Of a stretch of 64,000 nucleotides of DNA, positions 1 through 8,368 are shown piece after piece; within the stretch, counting starts at the first letter, position 1; each line of letters begins with the position of its first letter. Origin of the DNA: an uncultured Oscillospiraceae bacterium (GTDB lineage: Bacteria; Bacillota; Clostridia; Oscillospirales; Acutalibacteraceae). The position numbers and the translations under genes were made by a program. Location of the stretch: assembly GCA_900548305.1 (NCBI GenBank), contig URJZ01000001.1:186001-250000 (forward strand). The letters are read 5' to 3'. The notes under the pieces were generated by a model, which made no database searches, was not told where the DNA came from, and was given only the letters and a program-made list of their open reading frames with translations.

Positions 1-337
1 AACCCACAGCAATACAACCCCAAATAAAGAAACTATCCCCGCTCATACCGTTTTTTAGCGGAGAACCTAATAGGGTATCTGCGTCTTCGGAAGAAACCGG
101 TTCACTTTCTTCCGAAGACACGTTCAATAGGGCTTCCCAATCTTGGGAACTTAATATCTCAGATTCATCATCAGAAGAAGCTGAACCCGTTACTGTAGCT
201 GTATATGGCTGTATCATATTTGCTGAGGTATATTGTGCAGCATTGGCGTTAAATACCAACGCTGAAATAATACACGTCATAACCACTGCTATGAAACATG
301 TAACTATCATTCGGGTTTTTGATTGAATTCCGCTCAA
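1..337 (-). CDS. Secreted or anchored Ser/Glu-rich protein (C-terminus outside window)
   Basis: Only the first ~110 residues are inside the window; the frame runs off the left edge. An ATG at 310 is possible, but the in-frame TTG at 337 adds Lys and Arg before the hydrophobic stretch and so gives a better signal-peptide n-region; the start is undecided. A signal peptide (core VVMTCIISALVF, likely cleaved near NANA) is followed by a ~60-residue Ser/Glu/Asp-rich linker with SSEES and SSED motifs. A second hydrophobic stretch (FFIWGCIAVG) begins at the edge and is probably a membrane anchor. The plan matches the protein at 9263-9778. Function not recognised. Confidence 0.6.
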   Translation of the reverse strand, partial: MSGIQSKTRMIVTCFIAVVMTCIISALVFNANAAQYTSANMIQPYTATVTGSASSDDESEILSSQDWEALLNVSSEESEPVSSEDADTLLGSPLKNGMSGDSFFIWGCIAVG

Positions 338-511
338 GACTATCCCATCCCATAAACACATTTTTAGACTGAATTCTACATAATCCTATCTATTTCGCAA
401 AGATAATCATACCACCTTGAGTCAATAATTACAACTGTATTTTTCTTTACCTACTATAAAGTTTATGCATCTTTTACAAGCATTTTTCTAAATAATAATA
501 CCTCTTAATTC

Positions 512-1339
512 CTATTCCATATTTAGCAAACGGTAAATATCCCCTTTTTTACAACCTGTTTCCTGTGCGGACGTTTTTGACGCCTCTGAAGCGGACATTC
601 CATCTTGCATATATCTCTTTGCCTTTTCTACAGCTTCTTCTATTGTAATTTCGGCCTTTTTTTCTTTTTCTGCACCTTCTATTACCAATACCAATTCTCC
701 TTTGGCATTTTCATTAGAATAACGTTGTGCAGCTTCTTTTAATGTGGTACGAATGACTTCCTCATGTATTTTGGTAATCTCACGTACAATAGCAATTCTT
801 CTATCTCCCCACGCTGTTAGCATATCCTGTAATGTAGCTGCAAGTTTATGTGGAGCCTCATAAAACACCATCGTTCTCCGTTCCTGTTTTACTTCCTCCA
901 AATGTTCCCTTCGGCTTTTTTTATTCATACTTAAAAAGCCTTCAAACGTAAACCTTCCTGTTGGAAGTCCAGAAACCGCCAATGCAGAAATAACAGCCGT
1001 TGGTCCCGGAACCACATATACAGGGATATTCCGCTGCACACATTGTGCAACCAACAATTCTCCCGGGTCAGAAATTGCCGGCATACCTGCATCGGATACC
1101 AGAACACAAACCTCACCCTGCTCCATACGGTTGCAGATAATATCCCCACGCTCCATTTTGTTATGTTCAAAGTAACTTACCATAGGTTTTTTAATGCCAA
1201 AATGATTCAATAACTTTACTGTAACCCGCGTATCCTCTGCCGCAATAAAATCACATGTTTCCAATGTTTCTATCGCTCTTGGAGAAAAATCTGACAAGTT
1301 TCCGATAGGGGTTCCTACAATGATTAACTTTCCTGCCAT
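512..1339 (-). CDS. rsmI: 16S rRNA (cytidine1402-2'-O)-methyltransferase RsmI
   Basis: RsmI uses SAM to methylate the ribose 2'-OH of C1402 in the 16S rRNA decoding centre. The 275-residue product has the family signatures GTPIGNLSD near the N-terminus, AAEDTR around residue 34, SDAGMPAISDPG around residue 82 and VPGPTAVISAL around residue 110, and is close to full family length. The ATG at 1339 follows AGGGGAG. It overlaps the end of the trmN6-like gene by 16 bases, so the two are translationally close. The pairing matches yabB-yabC of Bacillus and places it last in the minus-strand block starting at 5628. Confidence 0.95.
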   Translation of the reverse strand: MAGKLIIVGTPIGNLSDFSPRAIETLETCDFIAAEDTRVTVKLLNHFGIKKPMVSYFEHNKMERGDIICNRMEQGEVCVLVSDAGMPAISDPGELLVAQCVQRNIPVYVVPGPTAVISALAVSGLPTGRFTFEGFLSMNKKSRREHLEEVKQERRTMVFYEAPHKLAATLQDMLTAWGDRRIAIVREITKIHEEVIRTTLKEAAQRYSNENAKGELVLVIEGAEKEKKAEITIEEAVEKAKRYMQDGMSASEASKTSAQETGCKKGDIYRLLNME

Positions 1340-2091
1340 ACTGCTCCCCTTTTTCCTTGTTTATAGTCGCCATAAATTTGTAGCATTTCATCCGAAAATG
1401 CACCGCTTTCATTTTCTATCATTAAAACAGGTTCTACTACCATGCCCGGGTTTCCCCCTTTTCGTCCTTCCAATAAAAATAAGCTAGGTGCTTTAGATAA
1501 TCTCTGTTGGACTAGACGTAACCGTTTTGGCATAATGCCCGCCTGCTTCATAGATTCCATAATATCAAATAATCTTTGTGGTCTTTGACACATACATAAC
1601 TTGCCACCATATTTTAACAATTTGGAAGCCACACGGCAAATATCATCCGGGGTACAGGCACCTTCATGTCTGGCAATTCGTTTACTTTCATCAGGATTTA
1701 CCAACCCCGTTCCGGCCTCCTGATAAGGAGGGTTACACGCAATCAAATCCAACTCCTGTGTAAAAGGAGCCTGTCCAGGCTTTAATGTAGTTAAATCTTG
1801 ATGGAGCAATGTAATATTGGCTTCTAAGTTGTTTTTTTGAAGTGTTCTTTGCACCATACTGCATGCATTACTCTGCAATTCTACTGCATAAATATGTCTT
1901 GGTGTATATCTGCTGCTCCAAATAAGAGGGATGGTACCGCAACCTGTACCAAAGTCAGCACAGCAATCTTTTTTTCTGGGGGATGCAAAGTGTGCTAATA
2001 AAATGGTATCTGTATTAAAACAGTGCTGTTTTGATACAATAATTTGATATTGGCTTGAAATAGGTTCCCAGCGTTCACCATCTAACAGCAT
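1324..2091 (-). CDS. trmN6: tRNA1(Val) (adenine37-N6)-methyltransferase-like protein
   Basis: A Rossmann-fold SAM methyltransferase related to E. coli YfiC/TrmN6 and Bacillus YabB. The N-terminus ends in NTDTILLAHF, the SAM motif I is FGTGCGTIPL, and the catalytic N6-adenine signature is ACNPPY. Family members methylate A37 of tRNA1(Val); the exact substrate here is inferred. The start is uncertain: ATG 2091 lies 9 bases after AAAGGAG, while the frame is open to an ATG at 2130 that lacks a ribosome site. It sits between the ferredoxin and rsmI, overlapping rsmI by 16 bases. Confidence 0.85.
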   Translation of the reverse strand: MLLDGERWEPISSQYQIIVSKQHCFNTDTILLAHFASPRKKDCCADFGTGCGTIPLIWSSRYTPRHIYAVELQSNACSMVQRTLQKNNLEANITLLHQDLTTLKPGQAPFTQELDLIACNPPYQEAGTGLVNPDESKRIARHEGACTPDDICRVASKLLKYGGKLCMCQRPQRLFDIMESMKQAGIMPKRLRLVQQRLSKAPSLFLLEGRKGGNPGMVVEPVLMIENESGAFSDEMLQIYGDYKQGKRGAVWQES

Positions 2092-2180
2092 CTCTTTCAT
2101 CTCCTTTTCCATATAAAACAATCTAATCATAGAAAAAAGAGCGATGCATACAGCACCGCCCTTTTTTGTTTACTGGCGAA

Positions 2181-2351
2181 TTATGCTTGTTGTGGAGCAT
2201 CTACCGGACAAACGTCTGCGCAAGCGCCACAATCGATACATGTATCAGGATCGATTACATAAATGTTATCGCCCTCTGAAATAGCGCTTACAGGACATTC
2301 AGCTGCACAAGCGCCGCAAGAAATACAATCTGTGTTAATATGATATGCCAT
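2181..2351 (-). CDS. Small 2[4Fe-4S] ferredoxin
   Basis: A clostridial-type ferredoxin of 56 residues with two CxxCxxCxxxCP motifs (CISCGACAAECP and CIDCGACADVCP), each expected to bind a [4Fe-4S] cluster for low-potential electron transfer. The start at 2351 is chosen because GGGAGGTG precedes it; the open frame extends upstream without a ribosome site. It lies between ricT and the trmN6-like gene, inside a block that in Bacillus has no ferredoxin. It may be an electron carrier for the PFOR at 26414-29968, but nothing in the sequence links it to a particular enzyme. Confidence 0.93.
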   Translation of the reverse strand: MAYHINTDCISCGACAAECPVSAISEGDNIYVIDPDTCIDCGACADVCPVDAPQQA

Positions 2352-2469
2352 TTTTAAGCACCTCCCTCTAAATTTCACCTTTATTTTACCATAGATCTTA
2401 AAAAAAGCAATAGAATTCCATGGATATCTTGTAAAAAATAAGCAGGTTTTTTGTCACAATATGATGAAA

Positions 2470-3339
2470 TTAATTCTTTTCTAAACCTTTTAGTTGCTCT
2501 AGTTCCTCTTTATTCACCCTAATTTGACCGTCTTTAATTACCTTTACCTGTTTGGCATGAAATGTAGCAGGCGCTGCATCAGGAGCCTTGTCTAAACGTA
2601 TGGTCAAAATACCGGTTAATAGGTTCTGGTCAATTACGGTACCTTTTCCTTCCGGTGTTACCACAATGGCATTTACTTTTGGAATTGTACGCAGTAAATC
2701 CAAATAAGCATCCTGCTCAAATTTAAGACAACACATTAGGCGTCCGCAAGTGCCTGAAATTTTAACCGGATTTAAAGACAATCCTTGCTCTTTTGCCATT
2801 TTAATAGACACAGGCTGAAAACTACTTAAAAATGTGGAACAACAAAACGGCTTGCCGCAAACACCCAATCCACCCAGCATTTTTGCTTCATCGCGTACAC
2901 CTATTTGACGCAACTCAATACGAGTACGGAATACCGAAGCCAAATCTTTTACCAATTCACGGAAGTCTACTCTGCCTTCAGCTGTAAAGTAAAATAATAC
3001 CTTACTGTTATCAAATGTATATTCAACTTCTACTAGTTTCATGTCCAGTTTATGATCTGCAATTTTTTTTAAGCAAATGTCAAATGCCTGTTTTTCTTTT
3101 TCATGGTTTTCTTCTACTTTTTTTAAATCTTCTTCTGTAGCAACACGTATCACAGGCTTTAATGGTTGTATCAAACCTTCATCAGATACAATCTTCCGTT
3201 CCATAGCCACTTCGCCGCATTCTACTCCTCGAGCAGTTTCTACAATCACCCGACTACCCTTTACAATGTCTAAATCCAACGGATCAAAATAATATATCTT
3301 ACCTACATCTTTAAATCTTACACCAATTACTTGTGCCAT
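2470..3339 (-). CDS. ricT: PSP1-domain protein RicT (YaaT) homologue
   Basis: The 289-residue product has a PSP1 domain with two Cys groups: C161, C166, C167 (CGKPFCC) and C198, C203, C204 (CGRLMCC). In B. subtilis, RicT works with RicA and RicF in an Fe-S-binding complex that affects RNase Y-dependent mRNA maturation and, indirectly, sporulation and competence. The cysteines are conserved here. RicA and RicF are not in this window. ATG 3339 follows GGGAGGG. It lies directly downstream of holB, the same order as holB-yaaT in Bacillus, so transcription with holB is likely. Confidence 0.9.
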   Translation of the reverse strand: MAQVIGVRFKDVGKIYYFDPLDLDIVKGSRVIVETARGVECGEVAMERKIVSDEGLIQPLKPVIRVATEEDLKKVEENHEKEKQAFDICLKKIADHKLDMKLVEVEYTFDNSKVLFYFTAEGRVDFRELVKDLASVFRTRIELRQIGVRDEAKMLGGLGVCGKPFCCSTFLSSFQPVSIKMAKEQGLSLNPVKISGTCGRLMCCLKFEQDAYLDLLRTIPKVNAIVVTPEGKGTVIDQNLLTGILTIRLDKAPDAAPATFHAKQVKVIKDGQIRVNKEELEQLKGLEKN

Positions 3340-3369
3340 TTTACCCTCCCATACATGTAAAATGTTGTA

Positions 3370-4239
3370 TTATCTGCCTGCTGCTGTGCGCAGCTTTGCG
3401 CATAGCAACGTTACCAAAATTGTCATATTTGCGTTAAAAACCATAGCATTTTGTATTTCTGTTACTACTTGTCCCAGCCGAAATAATCTCGCTTTTGGTA
3501 TCGCGCGACATAAAGCATTTACTTGCTCTGTCTGAGTGGACAAATAACTATTTCCGCCTGCACGCTGTACACACGCGTCACGAAATATAAGAGTTAGCTG
3601 GTTTAATACTTCTTTCAGCAACTCTTTGTCCTTAATCAGAGGCGCTGTTGCCTGTAACATCTCTATTTCTTTCGTATGAATTAACGCCTGTGCAATTTCT
3701 CCTGCAATTCTCACGGCTTCCGGATTTTCCTCCGCAGTATCTTCCAAAGTAATTATCTGAGAGCGTGAACGAATGGTTTGCAACAAGCGATTTGCTGTAA
3801 TACAAGTAAGTATAAATACAGTGTCGGCTGGAGGCTCTTCCAATACTTTCAGCAAAGCATTCTGCGCTTCCGCAGACATACTTTCCGCACGAAACAGCAA
3901 ATATACTTTATATCCGCCTTCCTGCGATTGTATATACGCATCACTGCGAATTGCACGTATCGCCTCAACCTTAAAGGAACGTGGTGTCAGACCACCTTCT
4001 GCTAAATAAATATCCGGATGAGAACCGGCATGCGCTTTGACGCAACTACCGCATGTGCCACACGGTTTATTCTCTTGTGACTGACAAACCAACGCAGAAG
4101 CAAGTATATGTGCCAGTTCTGTTGCCTTAGTATGGTTTCCTTCAATAATGAGAGCCTGAGGTACACGCTTTTGTACAAACATGGTGTCCAACATTCTTTC
4201 GACCGGTTCGGAAACCGCACATTGTCCTAAATTCAGCAT
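3370..4239 (-). CDS. holB: DNA polymerase III delta' subunit
   Basis: A clamp-loader subunit of the AAA+ family, about 289 residues. A Cys-rich zinc element is visible (C, then CGTCGSC), followed by sensor and helix motifs LLKVLEEPP and the SRC-like TIRSRSQ. The P-loop position reads EGNHTKAT instead of GxxGxGKT, in keeping with delta' usually not hydrolysing ATP. ATG 4239 follows GTGAGGG; the frame is open to a TTG at 4263 with no ribosome site. It sits between the decarboxylase and ricT as in Bacillus, but tmk, yaaQ and yaaR, which normally lie between yaaO and holB, are absent here. Confidence 0.9.
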   Translation of the reverse strand: MLNLGQCAVSEPVERMLDTMFVQKRVPQALIIEGNHTKATELAHILASALVCQSQENKPCGTCGSCVKAHAGSHPDIYLAEGGLTPRSFKVEAIRAIRSDAYIQSQEGGYKVYLLFRAESMSAEAQNALLKVLEEPPADTVFILTCITANRLLQTIRSRSQIITLEDTAEENPEAVRIAGEIAQALIHTKEIEMLQATAPLIKDKELLKEVLNQLTLIFRDACVQRAGGNSYLSTQTEQVNALCRAIPKARLFRLGQVVTEIQNAMVFNANMTILVTLLCAKLRTAAGR

Positions 4240-4261
4240 GTACAATACCCTCACTTTTACC

Positions 4262-4288
4262 AATAATTACGGATCGTCCGTAATTATT
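4262..4288. repeat. Perfect 12-bp inverted repeat between decarboxylase and holB
   Basis: AATAATTACGGA and its exact complement are separated by TCG. The repeat begins inside the stop codon of the decarboxylase gene and ends just before the holB ribosome site. No T-run follows on the minus strand, so it is not a standard terminator. It could be an mRNA processing or attenuation hairpin, or a protein-binding palindrome. Confidence 0.7.
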
Positions 4289-5628
4289 TATTTTACCACT
4301 TTTATAGTCAGAAATCTATAGTTCTTTAAAAACATAACGATTTCCTCTGTAATCATTTCTCCGGGCATAACAACCGGCACACCCGGAGGACATGGACATG
4401 CTGTAGTTGCGGCAATTCTACCAACGCTATCCTCCAAATCGATCTCTTCCCATGCGGAAAATACAGCTTGTCGTACTGACATAACAGAATTTGGCAATGA
4501 CGGAAAAACCGAATTGAGTTTTAACGGCTTTCTGTTAGGTAACGCCTGAATTGCTTGCTCCACTCGTAAAAAGTCTTGTTCGGTATGAAACGGTGTTGTA
4601 ATTAAAACAAGGTTTGCATTGTCCGCATATTCAGGTTCTACAAAATGATCCCGAAAAATTTCAGCAGCTTCTTCTCCCGTAATCCCTAAGGATGCTGTTT
4701 GCAAAGTAATGCGCACAGGATCTGTTTCGCCTAAAGGTATAGCAATTCCTTTTGCGGCTGCCATTTCTTTCATTTTTACAACGCGCTTTTGTAATTGTAA
4801 ATAGGCCTCTTTTCCCTTTGTCTCTGCCCATTGCATACATAAATCCAAAGAAGCCATAATAGGATAAGAAGGACTGGTAGAACCAAACAGTGCCATTGCA
4901 TCTTTGGCGTTTGCTGCATATATATCAGACGCTATATTTAAAAAAGCACCTCCTGTTAAAACAGGTAACGTTTTATGAGCAGAACAAGCAGTCATATCGG
5001 CACCAAGATGAATCGGGTGCAAATTTTCGGGTGTTAAAAACAAATGAGAACCATGTGCATTGTCTACCAATAACGGCACATGATAACGATGACATACTTC
5101 CGAAATACTTTTGATATCAGCCAAAACACCAAAGTAATCAGGACTGGTGATATATACCGCCGCAACATCTTGATATTGTTTTAAAAGAGCTTCTACATCG
5201 TCCGAATGAATTCTCCCAGGAAATCCAAGTCCCGCATCTGCCCTTGGCAGCAACCAAACAGGATGTAAGTCAAGCAACGCCATGGCATTTACCGCACTGC
5301 GATGAAGAATACGATCTGTTAAAATTGTTTTTTTATTGCTGTCAGCCGAAACAAGACGCAGCATTGCCTGAATACATAAAGTACAGCCTCCGGCAGAAAA
5401 TAAGGTACGAGTTGTCCCAAATACTTGTGCAGCATGATGTTCTGCTTGTAAAATTACATGTTCTGCCTCAAACAAGCTATCTGTATCCGGCAGTTCAGTG
5501 ACATCTAACTCTAGCAAATGATTCAGATATGAAATTGGCTTTCCCGAATGACCAGGTGTATGAAAAGCAGATCTTCCAATCCTATGATGCTGTACCAAAG
5601 CAGAATATAATGGTGTTTGATTCGACAT
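4288..5628 (-). CDS. Orn/Lys/Arg decarboxylase family protein (YaaO/SpeA-like)
   Basis: A fold-type I PLP decarboxylase, 446 residues. The N-terminus has HTPGHSG, the PLP-binding lysine is in SAHKTLPVLTGGA near residue 220, and the PLP-contact motif is LVDNAHGSHL. The C-terminal domain keeps CPPGVPVVMPGE, as in the short Bacillus YaaO/SpeA type. The substrate (arginine, lysine or ornithine) cannot be read from sequence; a polyamine role is plausible. ATG 5628 follows GAGGAG. It heads the block that continues into holB, ricT and rsmI, with the palindrome at 4262-4288 marking the boundary. Confidence 0.88.
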   Translation of the reverse strand: MSNQTPLYSALVQHHRIGRSAFHTPGHSGKPISYLNHLLELDVTELPDTDSLFEAEHVILQAEHHAAQVFGTTRTLFSAGGCTLCIQAMLRLVSADSNKKTILTDRILHRSAVNAMALLDLHPVWLLPRADAGLGFPGRIHSDDVEALLKQYQDVAAVYITSPDYFGVLADIKSISEVCHRYHVPLLVDNAHGSHLFLTPENLHPIHLGADMTACSAHKTLPVLTGGAFLNIASDIYAANAKDAMALFGSTSPSYPIMASLDLCMQWAETKGKEAYLQLQKRVVKMKEMAAAKGIAIPLGETDPVRITLQTASLGITGEEAAEIFRDHFVEPEYADNANLVLITTPFHTEQDFLRVEQAIQALPNRKPLKLNSVFPSLPNSVMSVRQAVFSAWEEIDLEDSVGRIAATTACPCPPGVPVVMPGEMITEEIVMFLKNYRFLTIKVVK

Positions 5629-5721
5629 ATGCGTTCTCCTCTTCTTTACTTGACCTTATTATCTTATGAAACAAGTTTGTTTTCAAGCAAATTTTAAAAC
5701 AATCCATTTACTATAGAGATA

Positions 5722-5946
5722 TCATTCAAAAAGTTTTGGTAATGGTACGTCCAATTGATCTGACAATGCAATTAAAATTTCCAATGAAATATTCACTTTC
5801 ATATTCGGAGCCTCAATGATACTAAGATACGTTCGGCTGATATGAAGCTTTTCCGCCAATTCGTATTGGTTCCAGCCTCTTAATTTTCGATAGCCCGATA
5901 CATTCATACTCAGTATACGATAATAATTGATTTTTCTATATGCCAT
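5722..5946 (-). CDS. Small XRE-family DNA-binding regulator
   Basis: A 74-residue single-domain helix-turn-helix protein of the XRE/Cro type. The HTH covers about residues 17-70, with recognition region KLHISRTYLSIIEA and a conserved final helix (LEILIALSDQLDVPL). There is no effector domain. ATG 5946 follows GGGAGGGA. Three operator-like sites and a sigma-A-like promoter lie directly upstream (5962-6033), which strongly suggests that it represses its own gene and perhaps the divergent lipoprotein gene at 6222. Confidence 0.85.
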   Translation of the reverse strand: MAYRKINYYRILSMNVSGYRKLRGWNQYELAEKLHISRTYLSIIEAPNMKVNISLEILIALSDQLDVPLPKLFE

Positions 5947-5961
5947 ATTTATCCCTCCCCC

Positions 5962-6033
5962 TACTTTTAGTAGGATACCAATAGATTATCACACTTTAAG
6001 TAGGAAATCAACCAAAATCGTACTTTAAGTAGT
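5962..6033. promoter_or_regulatory. Three phased operator-like sites
   Basis: Three copies of a near-palindrome, consensus TACTTTAAGTAGKA, occur at 5962-5974 (TACTTTTAGTAGG), 5992-6004 (CACTTTAAGTAGG) and 6021-6033 (TACTTTAAGTAGT). Their starts are 30 and 29 bases apart, about three helical turns, so bound repressors would lie on the same face of the DNA. The likely ligand is the adjacent XRE protein. Confidence 0.65.
5985..6012 (-). promoter_or_regulatory. Promoter of the XRE gene at 5722-5946
   Basis: Read leftward, -35 TTGATT (6007-6012) and -10 GATAAT (5985-5990) are separated by 16 bases. The middle of the three operator-like sites fills the spacer. Confidence 0.55.
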
Positions 6034-6221
6034 ATTGTTTTCTCTATAATTTTCTCTATAAAAGGATATACGAAAATATGGCCCGGTTACAATAAAACGA
6101 GAATAACACATTATCAGAAGCCGAAGTCACCGGAAAGTTTGGCAATATGAAAGCCAATAACATTGCTTCCCAGAATAAAAGTAAGTATAATGAAGTCACC
6201 AAAATAAAGGAGAAAAAAGAT

Positions 6222-8000
6222 ATGAAAATGATGAAAAAATTTTCTTTACTGTCGTTAGCATTCATCTTGGCATGTTCTATTGTTGGTTGCCAGCAAATAG
6301 ATGCTTCTCAGGAACAAAAAAAGTTTGATGAATTTATTCAGCAGGAATTTGTAAAAACGATGGAGAATGATTATATCACAAACCATATATACATACAAAA
6401 TCCGCAAACATTCGGAATAGATTTAAACCAAATAGAAGTAAGCTTAGGCACTCGTCCAAACAGTGACGGAGAAATCCTCTCAACTGAAGATAACGATAAT
6501 ACTTATCATACATTCCAACAATTTCATCGTGATGCTTTGACTGAAGAACAAAAAGATATTTATGATATTTATGAATATCAGGCCTCTTTATCTCAAAAAA
6601 TGAACAATGAAAAATTCGACTATTACGGCTCCTATTTTGAAAGCATGAGTGGAATTCACTTTCAACTTCCCACATTATTTGCAGATTGGCAAGTGCGAAA
6701 TGAAAAAGATGTACAAGATTTAATCACTCTGTTAAACGATACATCTCCATATGTAGAGAGTGTATTGGAGTATACAAAAAAACAAGAAGAAAATGGGCTG
6801 CTAATGTTGGATTTAGAATCGATTATTGAATACTGTGACAGTATTTTGCACCCCGGAGAAAACAGTGCGATATTGGCATCTATGAACACCTGTATAGAGC
6901 AATTATCATTAGATGCAGAAAAAACCGAAAAATACAAAAGTCAATTAAAAGAAGCCTTTTCTTCTTCTTTTTTGCCTGCATTTGAAAGTATTCGCTCTAC
7001 CATGGAAACTTTTCAGCAAACTGGCCGTAACAATACAGAAGGGCTTGCAAAATTCAAATATGGCAAGGAGTATTATGAACTTCTTTTGCAACAAAGCATT
7101 GGAAGCAATAAATCTGTTGAAGATATCAGAACTATGATGGAAAAAGCATTTAATAAACACTTATACAACTGTGCAAAAATTGCTGTTAAAAATCCTGAAG
7201 CCGTAGAGCCGCTCATTTCAAATACACTTCCTAAGACAGGGTATTTTAGTTATACAGATATATTAGATGATATAAAAAATATTATTTCCGAAGAATTTCC
7301 ACCTGTAAGCAATTTAAATTATCACATTGAAAATATGAATGAAGAATTGGCTTCCAATTCCGGTGTAACTGCTTATTTCAACATTCCCACTTTGGACGGA
7401 GATTCTATAAAACAGCTACGCGTGAATCCCACTTCTAATGATGTATCCTCTATCCCTACATTTTCAACAGTGGCACATGAAGGTTTTCCGGGGCATATGT
7501 ATCAATATGCCTATATGTATGAAAATGTAGAAAGCAACTATATCAAAGCTCTTTCCAATGTTAGCGCCTATACGGAAGGTTATGCCGTCTATGCCCAATA
7601 TGAGGCCCTTTCTTATCTAGATGAAGTGGACCAAACACTTTTGCAAGCATATAAAGAAAATGAACTGGCTACTTACTGTATGATGATTCTGGCCGATATC
7701 GGCATCCATTACGATGGTTGGTCCGTAGAGGATTTTAAAAATTTTATGGAAGAAAAAGGATTTATTTTGGACGATGAATCCATCAAAGCGCAATATGCCC
7801 AATTGCAGGCAAATCCTACCGCATTTGAGCCCTATTATGTCGGATATCATGAAATTATAAGCATGAAAGAAGACGTACAACAGACGCTTGGAAGACACTT
7901 TAATGAAAAAGAGTTCCATACAGCCTTACTGGAAAGCGGAACTGCTCCATTTCCAGTTGTACAGCAGCATATAGATGCTTATGTAGAAAAAAAGAAATAA
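6222..8000 (+). CDS. DUF885-family lipoprotein, putative metal-dependent peptidase
   Basis: A 592-residue exported protein. The start at 6222 follows AAAGGAG; the frame is open 25 codons further upstream without a ribosome site. A lipoprotein signal ends in the lipobox IVGC (Cys23). The C-terminal half holds the DUF885 signature HEGFPGHMYQY (His419, Glu420, His424), an HExxxxH-like metal site, followed by YTEGYAVYAQYEAL. The family is regarded as peptidase-like with few tested members; the substrate is unknown. It is divergent from the XRE gene at 5722-5946 and may share its control region. The coding sequence ends before the 19-bp hairpin at 8073. Confidence 0.85.
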   Translation: MKMMKKFSLLSLAFILACSIVGCQQIDASQEQKKFDEFIQQEFVKTMENDYITNHIYIQNPQTFGIDLNQIEVSLGTRPNSDGEILSTEDNDNTYHTFQQFHRDALTEEQKDIYDIYEYQASLSQKMNNEKFDYYGSYFESMSGIHFQLPTLFADWQVRNEKDVQDLITLLNDTSPYVESVLEYTKKQEENGLLMLDLESIIEYCDSILHPGENSAILASMNTCIEQLSLDAEKTEKYKSQLKEAFSSSFLPAFESIRSTMETFQQTGRNNTEGLAKFKYGKEYYELLLQQSIGSNKSVEDIRTMMEKAFNKHLYNCAKIAVKNPEAVEPLISNTLPKTGYFSYTDILDDIKNIISEEFPPVSNLNYHIENMNEELASNSGVTAYFNIPTLDGDSIKQLRVNPTSNDVSSIPTFSTVAHEGFPGHMYQYAYMYENVESNYIKALSNVSAYTEGYAVYAQYEALSYLDEVDQTLLQAYKENELATYCMMILADIGIHYDGWSVEDFKNFMEEKGFILDDESIKAQYAQLQANPTAFEPYYVGYHEIISMKEDVQQTLGRHFNEKEFHTALLESGTAPFPVVQQHIDAYVEKKK

Positions 8001-8072
8001 TTATCAAATCCGTTAAATAAAGTCACTTATTAAGATAATTTAAAAAAACATTACAATAGATTTCGGATTTTT

Positions 8073-8120
8073 CATAAAGGTAGTTTACCTTTTAAAATTA
8101 CAAGGTAAACTACCTTTATG
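8073..8120. repeat. Perfect 19-bp inverted repeat (hairpin)
   Basis: CATAAAGGTAGTTTACCTT at 8073-8091 is repeated as its exact complement at 8102-8120 around a 10-base AT-rich loop. It lies 73 bases after the DUF885 stop codon. No T-run follows on either strand, so termination is possible but not textbook. It may also be a 3' stability element or a protein-binding palindrome. Confidence 0.75.
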
Positions 8121-8188
8121 CTAGAACGCATCCATTTGTTGCAAAACTAAAAATTTGACGTTATGAAGCATTTAAAGTAACTATAAAT

Positions 8189-8348
8189 AAGAACATGGTA
8201 ACCTACGTTCGTTAGAAATTGCACCGCAATTTCTTTTATGTTATAACAACCTTGCAACAAAAGCAAAATCATAGATTTTGTTTGTTGGTAAGAACGTTGT
8301 AACCCGCGTTTGTTAGAAATTGCACCGCAATTTCTTTTATGTTATAAT
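8189..8348 (+). repeat. Tandem promoter-bearing repeat, copies 1 and 2
   Basis: Two tandem copies, offset by 101 bases, of a unit that runs from AAGAAC to TTTTATGTTATAAY. Each holds a small hairpin made of AGAAATTG and CAATTTCT, and a longer hairpin (core CAAAATC-ATA-GATTTTG) lies between the copies. The unit ends in a strong sigma-A promoter. Related copies occur at 58262-58469 and 18746-18794. The second copy drives the XRE gene at 8369. Confidence 0.75.
8320..8348 (+). promoter_or_regulatory. Extended -10 promoter of the XRE gene at 8369
   Basis: -35 TTGCAC (8320-8325), a 17-base spacer, and -10 TATAAT (8343-8348) preceded by TGT, giving the TGnTATAAT extended -10. It is the 3' end of the tandem repeat; copy 1 ends in the weaker TATAAC. 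Confidence 0.8.
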
Positions 8349-8368
8349 CTTTTTAAAGAGGTGATACC

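Noticed and set aside
8161..8350. Repeats at 8.2 and 58.3 kb as a CRISPR array
   Set aside because: Only two units each, unit length ~101 bases with internal hairpins and promoter, no short regular spacers and no cas genes.
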